A stretch of DNA of 18,928 bases from an uncultured Oscillospiraceae bacterium (GTDB lineage Bacteria; Bacillota; Clostridia; Oscillospirales; Oscillospiraceae), in the NCBI GenBank assembly GCA_934589675.1, contig CAKTOF010000024.1:1-18928 (forward strand), read 5' to 3'. Shown here piece by piece: positions 1 to 7,547 of the stretch; the stretch's first letter is position 1, and every line of letters begins with the position of its first letter. The translations under genes were made by a program, and so were the position numbers. A model generated the notes under the pieces. The model was not told the origin of the DNA. It searched no databases and saw only the letters and a program-made list of their open reading frames with translations.

Positions 1-21
1 GCTCCCCTTGCACAGGGGAGC
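1..21 (+). repeat. CPE1: right-arm end of a composite palindromic element, cut by the window edge
   Basis: GCTCCCC pairs with GGGGAGC around a TTGCACA loop, the terminal hairpin of the right arm seen in the complete copies. The rest of the element lies to the left of the window. It is followed by the conserved flank module (CATTCGGA ... GCAGACGC) at about 22-63. Confidence 0.8.
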
Positions 22-79
22 CATTCGGAGGGCGCTTGCCGCAATGGGCGCATTGCAGACGCGGCGGGCGCTGTCCGAC

Positions 80-105
80 GGGCGGATGGTATCCGCCCCT
101 ACAGG
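80..105. repeat. P1: short palindromic repeat, GGGCGGAT / ATCCGCCC family
   Basis: A perfect 8-bp inverted repeat, GGGCGGAT (80-87) and ATCCGCCC (91-98), with a 3-nt loop and a CTACAGG tail. The same palindrome recurs at 8828, 11923 and 13005, with relatives at 15613, 15771 and 18165. A fragment with only the GTAGGGGCGGA half is at about 4650. This kind of palindrome is, to my recollection, common in diverse bacterial genomes. Confidence 0.8.
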
Positions 106-151
106 TGCGTGGCCGGCGGCGCGCAGCGGGCGGATGCGGGACGCGCCAAAG

Positions 152-301
152 CCTCCCCTGTGTAAGGGGAGGTGGCACGGCCGCGAGGCCGTGACGGAGG
201 GGTTGGCGGTGCGGGGCTGCGAATTTTCGCGGCGCTCTGCGAGGTTGAAAGCTCCAACCCCTCAGTCGGCTTCGCCGACAGCTCCCCTTACACAGGGGAG
301 C
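152..301 (+). repeat. CPE2: full composite palindromic element (type A)
   Basis: Left arm: hairpin 1 (CCTCCCCT with AGGGGAGG) then hairpin 2 (CACGGCC, loop GCGA, GGCCGTG). A central stem joins GAGGGGTT to AACCCCTC across a body of about 60 nt that contains the palindrome GCGAATTTTCGC. Right arm: GTCGGC with GCCGAC (loop TTC), then AGCTCCCC with GGGGAGCT. It is preceded by the conserved flank CGCGCCAAAG. No ORF here has independent support; translations through it are repeat-derived. Confidence 0.9.
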
Positions 302-353
302 TATGGGCGCGGCGCGGGATATGGGCGCGCCAAAACAGGAGAAAGCGGCAAAG

Positions 354-513
354 CCTCCCTTGTGTAAAGGGAGGTGGCACGCCGAAGGCGTGACGGAGGG
401 ATTGTAGGCTGATGGGCTTGCTGCGGGGTTCGTTCTGACGCGGGCTTTGTGCTTCGGCCAAGCTTACAATCCCCCAGTCGGCTTCGCCGACAGCCCCCTT
501 TGCACAAGGGGGC
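354..513 (+). repeat. CPE3: full composite palindromic element (type B)
   Basis: Same architecture as CPE2 with compensated differences. Hairpin 1 is CCTCCCTT with AAGGGAGG, hairpin 2 is CACGCC with GGCGTG, and the central stem GGGATTGTAG pairs with TTACAATCCC. The right-arm outer hairpin is GCCCCCTT with AAGGGGGC. The body is unrelated to the type A body and ends in GTGCTTCGGCCAAGC. Confidence 0.9.
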
Positions 514-620
514 CTTTCGGTGGGCGCGGCGAAAACGCTCCCACCCGCGCGCTGCCCGGCATCCCTCCCGCAAAAAATGTCACGGAATTGTAATTTATTC
601 TTTTATGTAACCCTGCCCTG

Positions 621-629
621 TGTTATAAT
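621..629 (+). promoter_or_regulatory. Extended -10 promoter for the U32-family gene
   Basis: TGTTATAAT is a perfect extended -10 (TGn followed by TATAAT at 624-629), set in a short AT-rich island within GC-rich DNA. No good -35 hexamer lies at 16-18 bp, as is typical for extended -10 promoters. Transcription would start near 636 and give a leader of about 120 nt. Confidence 0.65.
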
Positions 630-635
630 AGCAGA

Positions 636-756
636 ATCAGCAGCTTGTCCCGGGCGGGGACTTTGGCGGCTGCGCCCGGCGCGAGGGCGCGGTTCGGCCG
701 CGGGGCGGCGCCCCGGTGGATCCACTTACTTTTTTCAGGGAAATGAGGCCCTTTTT
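636..756 (+). promoter_or_regulatory. GC-rich 5' leader of the U32-family gene, several hairpins
   Basis: Hairpins seen: GTCCC / GGGAC (647-661), GCGCCC / GGGCGC (672-690), CGGGGC / GCCCCG (701-715), and the palindrome GTGGATCCAC (716-725). The sequence then becomes T-rich and ends in the Shine-Dalgarno GAGG (745-748), 8 nt before the ATG. I do not recognise a known riboswitch class, and GC richness alone would produce some of this pairing. Confidence 0.35.
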
Positions 757-2838
757 ATGATCGAATTGCTCTCACCCGCAGGCTCGGCCGAGGCGATGCA
801 CGCGGCGGTGCAGAACGGCGCGGACGCGGTGTATCTCGGCGCGGGGTCGTTCAACGCGCGCATGAGCGCGCGCAACTTCACAGAGGAAGAGCTCGCCGAG
901 GCCGTCACCTACTGCCACATCCGCGGCGTGAAGGTCTATCAGACGCTCAACACGCTCGTCTCCGACCGCGAGATGCCGGCCGCGGCCGAGGCCATCGTCG
1001 CGGCGGCGAACGCCGGCGTGGACGCGCTCATCGTGCAGGACCTGGGCATCGTCTCGCTCGCCAAGCAGATGGCGCCGGGCATGGCGCTGCACGCGTCGAC
1101 GCAGATGAGCCTGCACTCGCTCGAGGGCGCGCGCGAGGCGCAGGCGCTCGGCATGACGCGCATCGTCCCCGCGCGCGAGCTGCCGCGCGAGGAGCTGGCC
1201 TACCTCTGCCGCCACAGCCCGATCGAGACCGAGGTATTCTGCCACGGCGCGCTGTGCATGAGCTACTCCGGCCAGTGCTATTTTTCCGCCATGATCGGCG
1301 CGCGCAGCGGCAACCGCGGCCGGTGCGCCCAGCCGTGCCGCCTGCCGTACGGCTACGGCCGCGCGGAGAAAAAATATCCGCTCAGCCTCAAGGACAACTG
1401 CCTTGTGCGCTACGTTGCGGACATGGAGTCCATCGGCATCGACTCGCTGAAAATTGAAGGCCGCATGAAGCGGCCGGAGTACGTCGCCGTCGCAACGCGC
1501 ATCTACCGCGACGCCATTGACGGCCATCCCGTCACGCGCGAGCAGCTATCGCAGCTCCAGCAGGTCTTTTCGCGGCAGGGCTTCACGGACGGCTATTACG
1601 CCGGGAGGACCGGCGCGGAGATGTTCGGCATCCGCACGGACGACCGGCCCGACCGCGAGCTGTTCGCCCGCGCGCGGGCAAGCTACGAGTCCGGCGAGCA
1701 CAAGCTCATCCCCGTGCGCTACTACGCCGTCATCACGGGCGGCCAGCCCGCCATGCTCGCGGCCGAGGACGACCGCGGCAACATCTGCAAGACGACCGGC
1801 CCCGTGCCGGAGGCGGCGCGCACGCGGCCGCTCACCGAAGAAGAGCTGGCCGCGCGCCTTGCCAAAACGGGCGGCACGCCCTACCGCGCGACGGGCACGC
1901 GCGCCATTTTAGAGCGCGGCCTGACCGTCTCGGCCGCCGACCTCAACGCCATGCGGCGCGACGTTCTGTCCCACCTGACGGCCGTCCGCGGCCGCGTGGC
2001 CGAGCCGGAGATCGGGCATTACCGCGCCTTTCCGGCCGTGCCGGGCGAGAAAAAGCGCCCGGCGCTGAGCGTGGAGGTCCTGTCCGCCGCGCAGATCACG
2101 CCGGAGCTTCTGCGGCGAAGGCCCGAGGTTTTGTACGTCCCGCTGTCCGAGCTGGCCGCGCATCCGGACTGCATCCGGAGCGTTCCGGACGGCACGGAGG
2201 TCTGCGCCGTCCTGCCGCGCGTGACGTGGGACGGGCAGACGCGCCAGCTTTTGTCCGATCTCGACCGCGCGTTCGACCTCGGCGTGCGCACGGCGCTGTG
2301 CGGAAATCTCGGGCAGTTCCCGCTCGCGCGCTCGCGCGGATTTTCCCTGCGCGGCGACTTTGGCCTGAACGTCTTTAACTCCCGCGCCATGCGCCATTTC
2401 GCGCACGAGGGGCTGCGCTCGGTCACGGCGTCGTTTGAGCTGAGCCTGCCGCAGCTCCGCGACCTGTCCAAGGACGCGCCGTGCGAGATGATCGTCTACG
2501 GCCGCCTGCCGCTCATGCTCACGGAGAATTGCGTCATGAAAAACCGCACCGGCACCTGCGCCTGCGGCGCGGGCTTCACGCTGACCGACCGCAAGGGCGA
2601 GAATTTCCCCGTCGTGCGCGACCCCGGCTCGTGCCGGAACGTGATCTTAAACAGCCGGAAGCTCTATCTGCTCGACCGCCAGCGCGAGCTGGCCGACCTC
2701 GGCGTCGCGCTCGCGCGGCTGCGCTTTACGACCGAAAGCCCCGCGCAGGTCGCCGCGACCCTGCGCGCGTGGGATTCCGCCGCCCCGTTCGACCCCGGCG
2801 CGTGCACGAGAGGGCTGTACGGGCGCGGGGTGGAGTGA
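757..2838 (+). CDS. U32 family protein with DUF3656-like C-terminal half (RlhA-like, putative RNA hydroxylation factor)
   Basis: A 693-residue U32 protein; the frame stays open upstream but ATG 757 begins the conserved MIELLSPAGS motif and has GAGG 8 nt before it. The family signature is at residues 159-177 (E159, F161, C162, G164, C167, G172, C174), followed by C190 and C194, which together resemble a metal-cluster site. The C-terminal half carries a second conserved cysteine group (C592, C601, C603, C626) before an ILNSRKLYLLD motif, as in the long forms containing DUF3656. Bacterial U32 proteins such as RlhA and TrhP are needed for hydroxylation of 23S rRNA or tRNA, and the length (E. coli RlhA is about 650 residues) favours the RlhA type. 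Old annotations call these collagenase-like peptidases; I see no support for proteolysis. The RNA target is inference. The gene is separated from maf by two repeat elements. Confidence 0.88.
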   Translation: MIELLSPAGSAEAMHAAVQNGADAVYLGAGSFNARMSARNFTEEELAEAVTYCHIRGVKVYQTLNTLVSDREMPAAAEAIVAAANAGVDALIVQDLGIVSLAKQMAPGMALHASTQMSLHSLEGAREAQALGMTRIVPARELPREELAYLCRHSPIETEVFCHGALCMSYSGQCYFSAMIGARSGNRGRCAQPCRLPYGYGRAEKKYPLSLKDNCLVRYVADMESIGIDSLKIEGRMKRPEYVAVATRIYRDAIDGHPVTREQLSQLQQVFSRQGFTDGYYAGRTGAEMFGIRTDDRPDRELFARARASYESGEHKLIPVRYYAVITGGQPAMLAAEDDRGNICKTTGPVPEAARTRPLTEEELAARLAKTGGTPYRATGTRAILERGLTVSAADLNAMRRDVLSHLTAVRGRVAEPEIGHYRAFPAVPGEKKRPALSVEVLSAAQITPELLRRRPEVLYVPLSELAAHPDCIRSVPDGTEVCAVLPRVTWDGQTRQLLSDLDRAFDLGVRTALCGNLGQFPLARSRGFSLRGDFGLNVFNSRAMRHFAHEGLRSVTASFELSLPQLRDLSKDAPCEMIVYGRLPLMLTENCVMKNRTGTCACGAGFTLTDRKGENFPVVRDPGSCRNVILNSRKLYLLDRQRELADLGVALARLRFTTESPAQVAATLRAWDSAAPFDPGACTRGLYGRGVE

Positions 2839-2861
2839 GGAAATTCCCCGCCGCGGCAATA

Positions 2862-3009
2862 CCTCCCCTGTGTAAGGGGAGGTGGCTCGCCGAAGGCGAG
2901 ACGGAGGGGTTGGCGGGACGAGGCGGCGAATTTTCGCGGCGCTCTGCAAGCTTTCGGCTCCAACCCCTCAGTCGGCTGACGCCGACAGCTCCCCTTGCAC
3001 AGGGGAGCT
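2862..3009 (+). repeat. CPE4: full composite palindromic element (type A)
   Basis: It starts 24 bp after the U32 stop. Hairpin 2 is CTCGCC with GGCGAG (loop GAA), a doubly compensated variant of the CACGGC / GCCGTG stem. The right-arm inner hairpin GTCGGC / GCCGAC has a TGAC loop, shared only with CPE6. It is followed by the flank module ending in GAGCAGACGC. The gap 2839-3200 otherwise holds only CPE5 and the maf ribosome binding site. Confidence 0.9.
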
Positions 3010-3068
3010 ATTCGGAGGGCGCGTGCCGCAATGGGCGCAGAGCAGACGCGCGAGCACCGCGCCAAAAG

Positions 3069-3115
3069 CCTCCCCTGAAAGGGGAGGTGGCACGGCGAAG
3101 CCGTGACGGAGAGGT
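3069..3115 (+). repeat. CPE5: solo left arm of a composite element
   Basis: The left arm has a shortened hairpin 1 loop (CCTCCCC, TGAAA, GGGGAGG) and CACGGC / GCCGTG. The central-stem half is GAGAGGTT, as in CPE12, instead of GAGGGGTT. Part of a type A body follows (GCGAATTTTCG ... GCGCTCTGC), but no right arm is present before maf begins at 3201, so this is a truncated copy. Confidence 0.8.
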
Positions 3116-3200
3116 TTTTTTGTGGCTGCGAATTTTCGGAAGCGCTCTGCTTGGCGGCGGCTTTTTCACCCATTTCAACATTTCAAAGGAGATCCTCCCC

Positions 3201-3764
3201 ATGTCCATCATTCTTGCGTCCTCCTCGCCGCGGCGGCGGGAGCTACTTACCATGCTCGGCCTGGACTTTACCGTCCGGCCGGCGGATATTGACGAGCACT
3301 TTGACCCGGAGCGCGACCCGGCGGACGAGGTGCTGCGGGTGGCCTCGGCCAAGGCGGCGGCGGTGCCGGCCGGCGAAGGCGAGCTGGTGCTCGCGGCCGA
3401 CACGATCGTCGTGCTGGGCGGGCGCGTGCTCGGCAAGCCGGCAGACGCGCCCGACGCGGCGCGGATGCTGCGCGCGCTGTCCGGGCGGACGCACACGGTG
3501 TACACCGGCGTCGCGGCAAAGCGCGGGAGCCGGCGCGCCGGGCTTGTCGACCGGTCGGACGTGACGTTCCGGGAGATCACGGACGATGAGATCGCCCGCT
3601 ATATCGCCACCGGCGAGCCGATGGACAAGGCCGGCAGCTACGGCGCGCAGGGCATCGGCGCGATCTTTGTGGAAAAGATCGACGGCGACTTCTACAACGT
3701 CATGGGGCTGCCGCTGTGCGCGCTGAGCGGGCTGCTCGGGCAGTTCGGCGAGAAAATTCTGTAA
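3201..3764 (+). CDS. maf: Maf family nucleoside triphosphate pyrophosphatase
   Basis: A 187-residue protein of normal Maf length. Motifs in order are SSSPRRRELL (7-16, substrate and phosphate binding), AADTIVV (65-71, with D67 the expected catalytic or metal-binding Asp), GKP (78-80), SGRTHTVYTGV (94-104), DKAGSYGAQG (142-151) and GDFYNVMGLPL (162-172). The AGSYGAQG form is typical of the dTTP/UTP pyrophosphatase branch (YhdE-like), which hydrolyses dTTP, UTP and modified nucleotides to monophosphates. The start at ATG 3201 follows AAAGGAG (3185-3191) by 9 nt; the longer open frame upstream runs through repeats and is not coding. The stop is 6 bp before mreC, so the two are cotranscribed, matching the common maf-mre linkage in Firmicutes. 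No clear promoter was found in the repeat-filled gap upstream. Confidence 0.95.
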   Translation: MSIILASSSPRRRELLTMLGLDFTVRPADIDEHFDPERDPADEVLRVASAKAAAVPAGEGELVLAADTIVVLGGRVLGKPADAPDAARMLRALSGRTHTVYTGVAAKRGSRRAGLVDRSDVTFREITDDEIARYIATGEPMDKAGSYGAQGIGAIFVEKIDGDFYNVMGLPLCALSGLLGQFGEKIL

Positions 3765-3770
3765 GGCGGG

Positions 3771-4610
3771 ATGGCTTTGAAAAAGATCTTCACCACGCGC
3801 GTGCGCGCGATCGTCATCGCGGCCGTCGTGCTTGCGATCCTGACGGCGCTGGCCGTGCTCGTCTCGTCCGGCGGGACGACGTTCGGGCGCAACGCCGCGA
3901 ACGTCCTGCTCACGCCGCTGCGCGCCGGGACGGCGGCGCTCACGCGGCAGGCCGAGCGCATCTACGGGTACTTATTTGAATATGACAGCCTCGCCGCCGA
4001 CAACGAGGCGCTGCGGCAGCGCCTTTCCGACATGGAGCAGGCCACGCGCGACGCGGAGGTCTACCGGCGCGAGAACGAGCGCCTGCGCGAGCTGCTCGGC
4101 CTTTTGGATGAAAATCCGGACTTCACGCTCGCCTCGGGCTATGTCACGGCCAGCTCCGCCACGCGCTGGACGAGCACGCTGACGCTCGACTGCGGCGAGC
4201 GCGACGGCGTCAGCCGCGGCATGTGCGCCATCACCGAGCACGGTCAGGTCGTCGGCATCGTGACGGAGGCCGGCACGAACTGGTCCACGGTCACGACCAT
4301 CCGCGACGCCTCGAGCGAGGTCCCCGCGTCCGTCGCCTCGTCCGGCGACACGGGCGTCGTGCAGGGCGCCTGGCAGGGCAGCGGCCAGTACGCGCTGCGT
4401 CTGGGCTATCTGTCCACGTCCGCCGTCCCGCAGAACGGCGACCAGGTGCTCACGACCGGCTCGACGCTCTATCCCAAGGGCCTGATCATCGGCTACATCG
4501 CCGGCGTCGGCTTCGACGAGACCGGCGTGAGCAAATACGCCGACATCACCCCCGCCGCCGACTTCGACAGCCTCGAGCAGGTGTTCGTCATCACGCAGTT
4601 CGAGGAGTGA
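3771..4610 (+). CDS. mreC: Rod shape-determining protein MreC
   Basis: A 279-residue protein: a short basic N-terminus, one transmembrane helix (about 12-32), a coiled coil (about 70-112, ending NERLRELLGL), then the beta-rich periplasmic MreC core, with motifs such as VVGIVTEAG and a late VLTTG (GSTLYPKGLIIGYI). MreC is the extracytoplasmic scaffold that links MreB, MreD, RodA and PBP2 in sidewall peptidoglycan synthesis. The start is uncertain: ATG 3771 has only AAGG at 3763-3766 with 4-nt spacing, while TTG 3777 (two codons in) has GGCGGG at a better distance, and TTG starts are used elsewhere in the window. It lies 6 bp after maf. A repeat element sits between mreC and mreD. Confidence 0.93.
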   Translation: MALKKIFTTRVRAIVIAAVVLAILTALAVLVSSGGTTFGRNAANVLLTPLRAGTAALTRQAERIYGYLFEYDSLAADNEALRQRLSDMEQATRDAEVYRRENERLRELLGLLDENPDFTLASGYVTASSATRWTSTLTLDCGERDGVSRGMCAITEHGQVVGIVTEAGTNWSTVTTIRDASSEVPASVASSGDTGVVQGAWQGSGQYALRLGYLSTSAVPQNGDQVLTTGSTLYPKGLIIGYIAGVGFDETGVSKYADITPAADFDSLEQVFVITQFEE

Positions 4611-4647
4611 GGTGCGCGGGGTGCGCGCTGAAAATGCGGCGGCGCGC

Positions 4648-4661
4648 CCTGTAGGGGCGGA
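4648..4661 (+). repeat. P2: half copy of the GTAGGGGCGGA palindrome
   Basis: CCTGTAGGGGCGGA is the left half of the P-family repeat; the complementary half is replaced by ACGACGCG. It lies between mreC and CPE6. Confidence 0.5.
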
Positions 4662-4680
4662 ACGACGCGCCGCGCCAAAG

Positions 4681-4827
4681 CCTCCCCTGTGCAAGGGGAG
4701 GTGGCACGGCGAAGCCGTGACGGAGGGGTTGGCGGGACGCGGCTGCGAATTTTCGCGGCGCTCTGCAAGCTTTCGGCTCCAACCCCTCAGTCGGCTGACG
4801 CCGACAGCTCCCCTTGCACAGGGGAGC
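4681..4827 (+). repeat. CPE6: full composite palindromic element (type A) between mreC and mreD
   Basis: CCTCCCCT / AGGGGAGG, CACGGC / GCCGTG (loop GAA), central GAGGGGTT / AACCCCTC, GTCGGC / GCCGAC (loop TGAC), and a GCTCCCC / GGGGAGC end. It is almost the same as CPE4, suggesting recent common origin. The flanks are CGCGCCAAAG on the left and CATTCGGAAG ... GAGCAGACGC on the right. The remainder of the 4611-4935 gap holds a small hairpin (GATGGCG / CGCCATC, 4870-4888) without a T-tract and a pyrimidine-rich run before the mreD ribosome binding site. Confidence 0.9.
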
Positions 4828-4935
4828 CATTCGGAAGCCGCGCAGCAGGAATTGGCGCTGAGCAGACGCGATGGCGCAGTCCGCCATCCACTTTCATCTT
4901 TCCACTTCCCATCCCCCCGTGAAAGGAGGCTCCCT

Positions 4936-5448
4936 ATGACCACGAGGCGGCTTTTTTTTGTTCTTCGCTGGGCGCTTTACGCGCTTGTCTTTCTGTTTGC
5001 GATGATGGTGCAGACCGTCGTGCTCTCCCGCGGGATCCATGGGTTTTTTGTCTCGTGCGTGCCGCTGGCGGTCGCCTGTGTCTCGATGCAGGAGGGCGCG
5101 GAGGGCGGCGGGGCGTTTGCGCTGGCGGCGGCGAGCTTGTGGTGCCTGTCGGGCGCGGACTACGGCAGCGCGCAGATCGTGACGCTGACCGTCGCGGGCG
5201 TGCTGTGCGGGGGACTTTGTCAGGTCGTGCTGACGAAGAAGCTCCTGCCGGCGGCCGGGCTTTGCGCGATGACGCTGCTGCTGTGCGACGGGACGTGCTT
5301 TCTGCTGCGGCTGTATCTCGGCGCGGCCGGCGGGGCGCAGGCGGCGGCGTATCTGCTGCCGTCGCTCGGGATCAGTCTTTGCTTTTTTCCGCTTTTTTAC
5401 GTTCCGGCGCATTTCATCGCGCGGATCGGCCGCGGGCCGGGCGCGTGA
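4936..5448 (+). CDS. mreD: Rod shape-determining protein MreD
   Basis: A 170-residue, very hydrophobic protein with about five or six predicted membrane helices (roughly 7-31, 36-52, 56-73, 79-100, 105-128, 136-162). Length, topology and position between mreC and PBP2 fit MreD, a poorly conserved integral membrane partner of MreC in the elongation machinery. The start at ATG 4936 follows a near-perfect GAAAGGAGG (4921-4929) by 6 nt; the open frame extends upstream to about 4612 but only through the repeat CPE6. Primary sequence alone would not identify MreD, so the call rests on context plus topology. PBP2 begins 21 bp after its stop, which implies one transcript. Confidence 0.85.
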   Translation: MTTRRLFFVLRWALYALVFLFAMMVQTVVLSRGIHGFFVSCVPLAVACVSMQEGAEGGGAFALAAASLWCLSGADYGSAQIVTLTVAGVLCGGLCQVVLTKKLLPAAGLCAMTLLLCDGTCFLLRLYLGAAGGAQAAAYLLPSLGISLCFFPLFYVPAHFIARIGRGPGA

Positions 5449-5469
5449 GGGCGCCGCTGGAGGGGTTTT

Positions 5470-7533
5470 ATGGAACGACGCATTCGGTTTCGCATCGGCG
5501 TGCTGCTGATGCTCATCTTCCTCGGGCTGGGCGCATTCGCCGGCAGCGTCTATAAGATGCAGGCAGCCGCGGTGGCCGAGGACGAGGCGGCGCTCGGCAG
5601 CACCTACACCTACTACACGCAGGTGTCCGCCGCGCGCGGGAATATTTTAGACCGCAACGGCAACGTGCTCGTCACGAACCGCGCAAGCTACAACCTGACC
5701 ATCACAAACTACGCGCTTTTCAACTCGTCCGACCCGAACGGGAGCCTGCTCGCGCTCGCCGAGACATGCGCGCGGCTGGGCGTTGCCTACATCGACCATC
5801 TGCCCGTGACGCTCGAGCGGCCGTATGCGTACACGACGGACGAGCTCTCGAGCGCGTGGCGCGGCTATTTCCGGACGTACCTGCGCGAGCGCGGGTGGGA
5901 CTCGGACATGTCCGCGGAAAACCTCATCCGCCAGATGCGCAGGGCGTACTCCATCCCGGACGAGTGGACGGACGAGCAGGTGCGCCGCGTCGTCGGGCTG
6001 CGCTTTGAGCTGTCGCTGCGCTACTACACGACGCTCGAGACGTACACGCTCTGCTACGACGTGCCCTCCGACGCGATGGCCGCGCTGCTCGAGCTGGGCA
6101 CGCCCGGCCTTGCCGTCGAGACGACGAGCGTGCGCGAGTACGCCACCGACCTGTGCGCGCACATTTTAGGCTCCGTCGGCGCGATGACGAGCGAGGAGTG
6201 GTCGGATTATCAGCAGCTCGGCTACTCCATGAACGCGCGCGTCGGCAAGGACGGCGTGGAAAAAGCGTTTGAAAACTACCTGCACGGCACGGACGGCACG
6301 CGCGTGACGACGATCTCGTCCGACGGGCAGATCGTCGAGCAGCATTACTCGACGGAGCCGGTCGCGGGCAACAACGTCGTTCTGACGATCGACATCGGCC
6401 TTCAGGCCGTCACGGAGCAGGCGCTCGAGGACGTCATTTTGTCGCTGCGCGAAAACGGCGTCGGCTCCGAGCACGAGGGCACGGACGCCGAGGGCGGCGC
6501 GATGGTCGTGCTCGACGTCAAAACGGGCGACGTTCTCTCGTCGGCGAGCTATCCGACCTACGACCTGTCCACATACTCGCAGAGCTTCAACGAGCTGCTC
6601 GAGACGCCCTACTCGCCGATGTATAACCGCGTGCTGCTCGCGCCGTATGACCCCGGCTCGGTCTTCAAGATGGTCACGGCCATCGCGGCCATCGACTTTG
6701 AGGGCATCGGCCGGTACTACGAGATCGAGGACAAGGGTCTTTACACCTATTATGACGACTATCAGCCGGCGTGCCTTCTCTGGAAGCGGGGCATGACGCA
6801 CGGGACGATCAACATGATGCAGGCGCTGGCCGAGTCGTGCAACTACTACTTCTACGAGATCGGCCGCCGCGCCGGCATCGAGGCCATCGACACGGTCTCC
6901 AAGGGGCTCGGCCTCGGCGAGCACACGGGCATCGAGCTTCCGGAGGAGATCGGCTCGCGCGGCAATCCCGAGACAAAGAAGGAGGTCTACGCCGACGATC
7001 CCGACCGCTCCGGCTGGTACGGCGCCGACACGCTCCAGGTCGCCATCGGCCAGGGCGACAACAAGTTCACGCCAATGCAGCTTGCCTGCTACACGGCCGC
7101 GCTGGCCAATTCCGGCACGCGCTGCCGCGCGACGTACCTGCGCCGCGTCGTCTCGTCGGACTACACGTCCGTCGTCATGGAAAACGAGCCGGAGATTGAG
7201 AGCACGCTGAGCATGTCCGACGAGGCGCTGTCCTGCGTGCGCGAGGGCATGCGCATGACGGTCACGAGCGGCACGGCGTCAAGCTACCTGGCCGACTACT
7301 CCGTCGCCGTCGCGGCCAAGACCGGCACGGCGCAGCACGGCGGCCTCGGCTCGGACAACGCCAGCTTCGTCTGCTACGCGCCCTATGACGACCCGGAGAT
7401 CGCCATCGTCGTCTACGTCGAAAAGGGCGCGCAGGGCGGCTATCTCGCCAACGCCGCGCGCGCGGTCATGGACGCGTACTTCGGAAAAACCGAGGGGCTC
7501 GAAACGGTCATAACGGAGAACGAGGTCCAGTAA
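5470..7533 (+). CDS. mrdA: Penicillin-binding protein 2 (elongation-specific peptidoglycan D,D-transpeptidase)
   Basis: A 687-residue class B PBP. There is one N-terminal membrane helix (about 9-27), then the dimerisation-domain motif RGNILDRNG (56-64). The C-terminal transpeptidase domain has all three active-site motifs: SVFK with nucleophile S397 and K400, S456-x-N458, and KTG at 617-619. It crosslinks peptidoglycan during sidewall elongation with RodA and the MreCD scaffold, and is the target of beta-lactams. GGAGGGG (5459-5465) precedes ATG 5470. Position immediately after mreCD supports the elongation (PBP2/PbpA) rather than division (FtsI) role; there is no C-terminal PASTA domain, in contrast to many Firmicute division or sporulation PBPs. 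rodA, mreB and minCD do not follow. The only terminator candidate is the short hairpin at 7548-7565. Confidence 0.93.
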   Translation: MERRIRFRIGVLLMLIFLGLGAFAGSVYKMQAAAVAEDEAALGSTYTYYTQVSAARGNILDRNGNVLVTNRASYNLTITNYALFNSSDPNGSLLALAETCARLGVAYIDHLPVTLERPYAYTTDELSSAWRGYFRTYLRERGWDSDMSAENLIRQMRRAYSIPDEWTDEQVRRVVGLRFELSLRYYTTLETYTLCYDVPSDAMAALLELGTPGLAVETTSVREYATDLCAHILGSVGAMTSEEWSDYQQLGYSMNARVGKDGVEKAFENYLHGTDGTRVTTISSDGQIVEQHYSTEPVAGNNVVLTIDIGLQAVTEQALEDVILSLRENGVGSEHEGTDAEGGAMVVLDVKTGDVLSSASYPTYDLSTYSQSFNELLETPYSPMYNRVLLAPYDPGSVFKMVTAIAAIDFEGIGRYYEIEDKGLYTYYDDYQPACLLWKRGMTHGTINMMQALAESCNYYFYEIGRRAGIEAIDTVSKGLGLGEHTGIELPEEIGSRGNPETKKEVYADDPDRSGWYGADTLQVAIGQGDNKFTPMQLACYTAALANSGTRCRATYLRRVVSSDYTSVVMENEPEIESTLSMSDEALSCVREGMRMTVTSGTASSYLADYSVAVAAKTGTAQHGGLGSDNASFVCYAPYDDPEIAIVVYVEKGAQGGYLANAARAVMDAYFGKTEGLETVITENEVQ

Positions 7534-7547
7534 AAACGCGCATAAAC

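Noticed and set aside
152..573. Open frames over the repeats whose translations contain phrases such as PPSRLRRATSP and SSPCTGEL
   Set aside because: They are translations of the composite elements in various frames. The same phrases recur at every copy, there are no ribosome binding sites, and the base pattern is explained by hairpins. Such proteins are likely common false annotations.
772..1527. Long antisense open frames over the U32, PBP2, crotonase, DUF2207-like and gyrase genes
   Set aside because: High GC at third codon positions keeps antisense frames open. Their translations are low-complexity Arg/Ala/His/Val-rich and contain no motifs, while the sense frames encode clear families.
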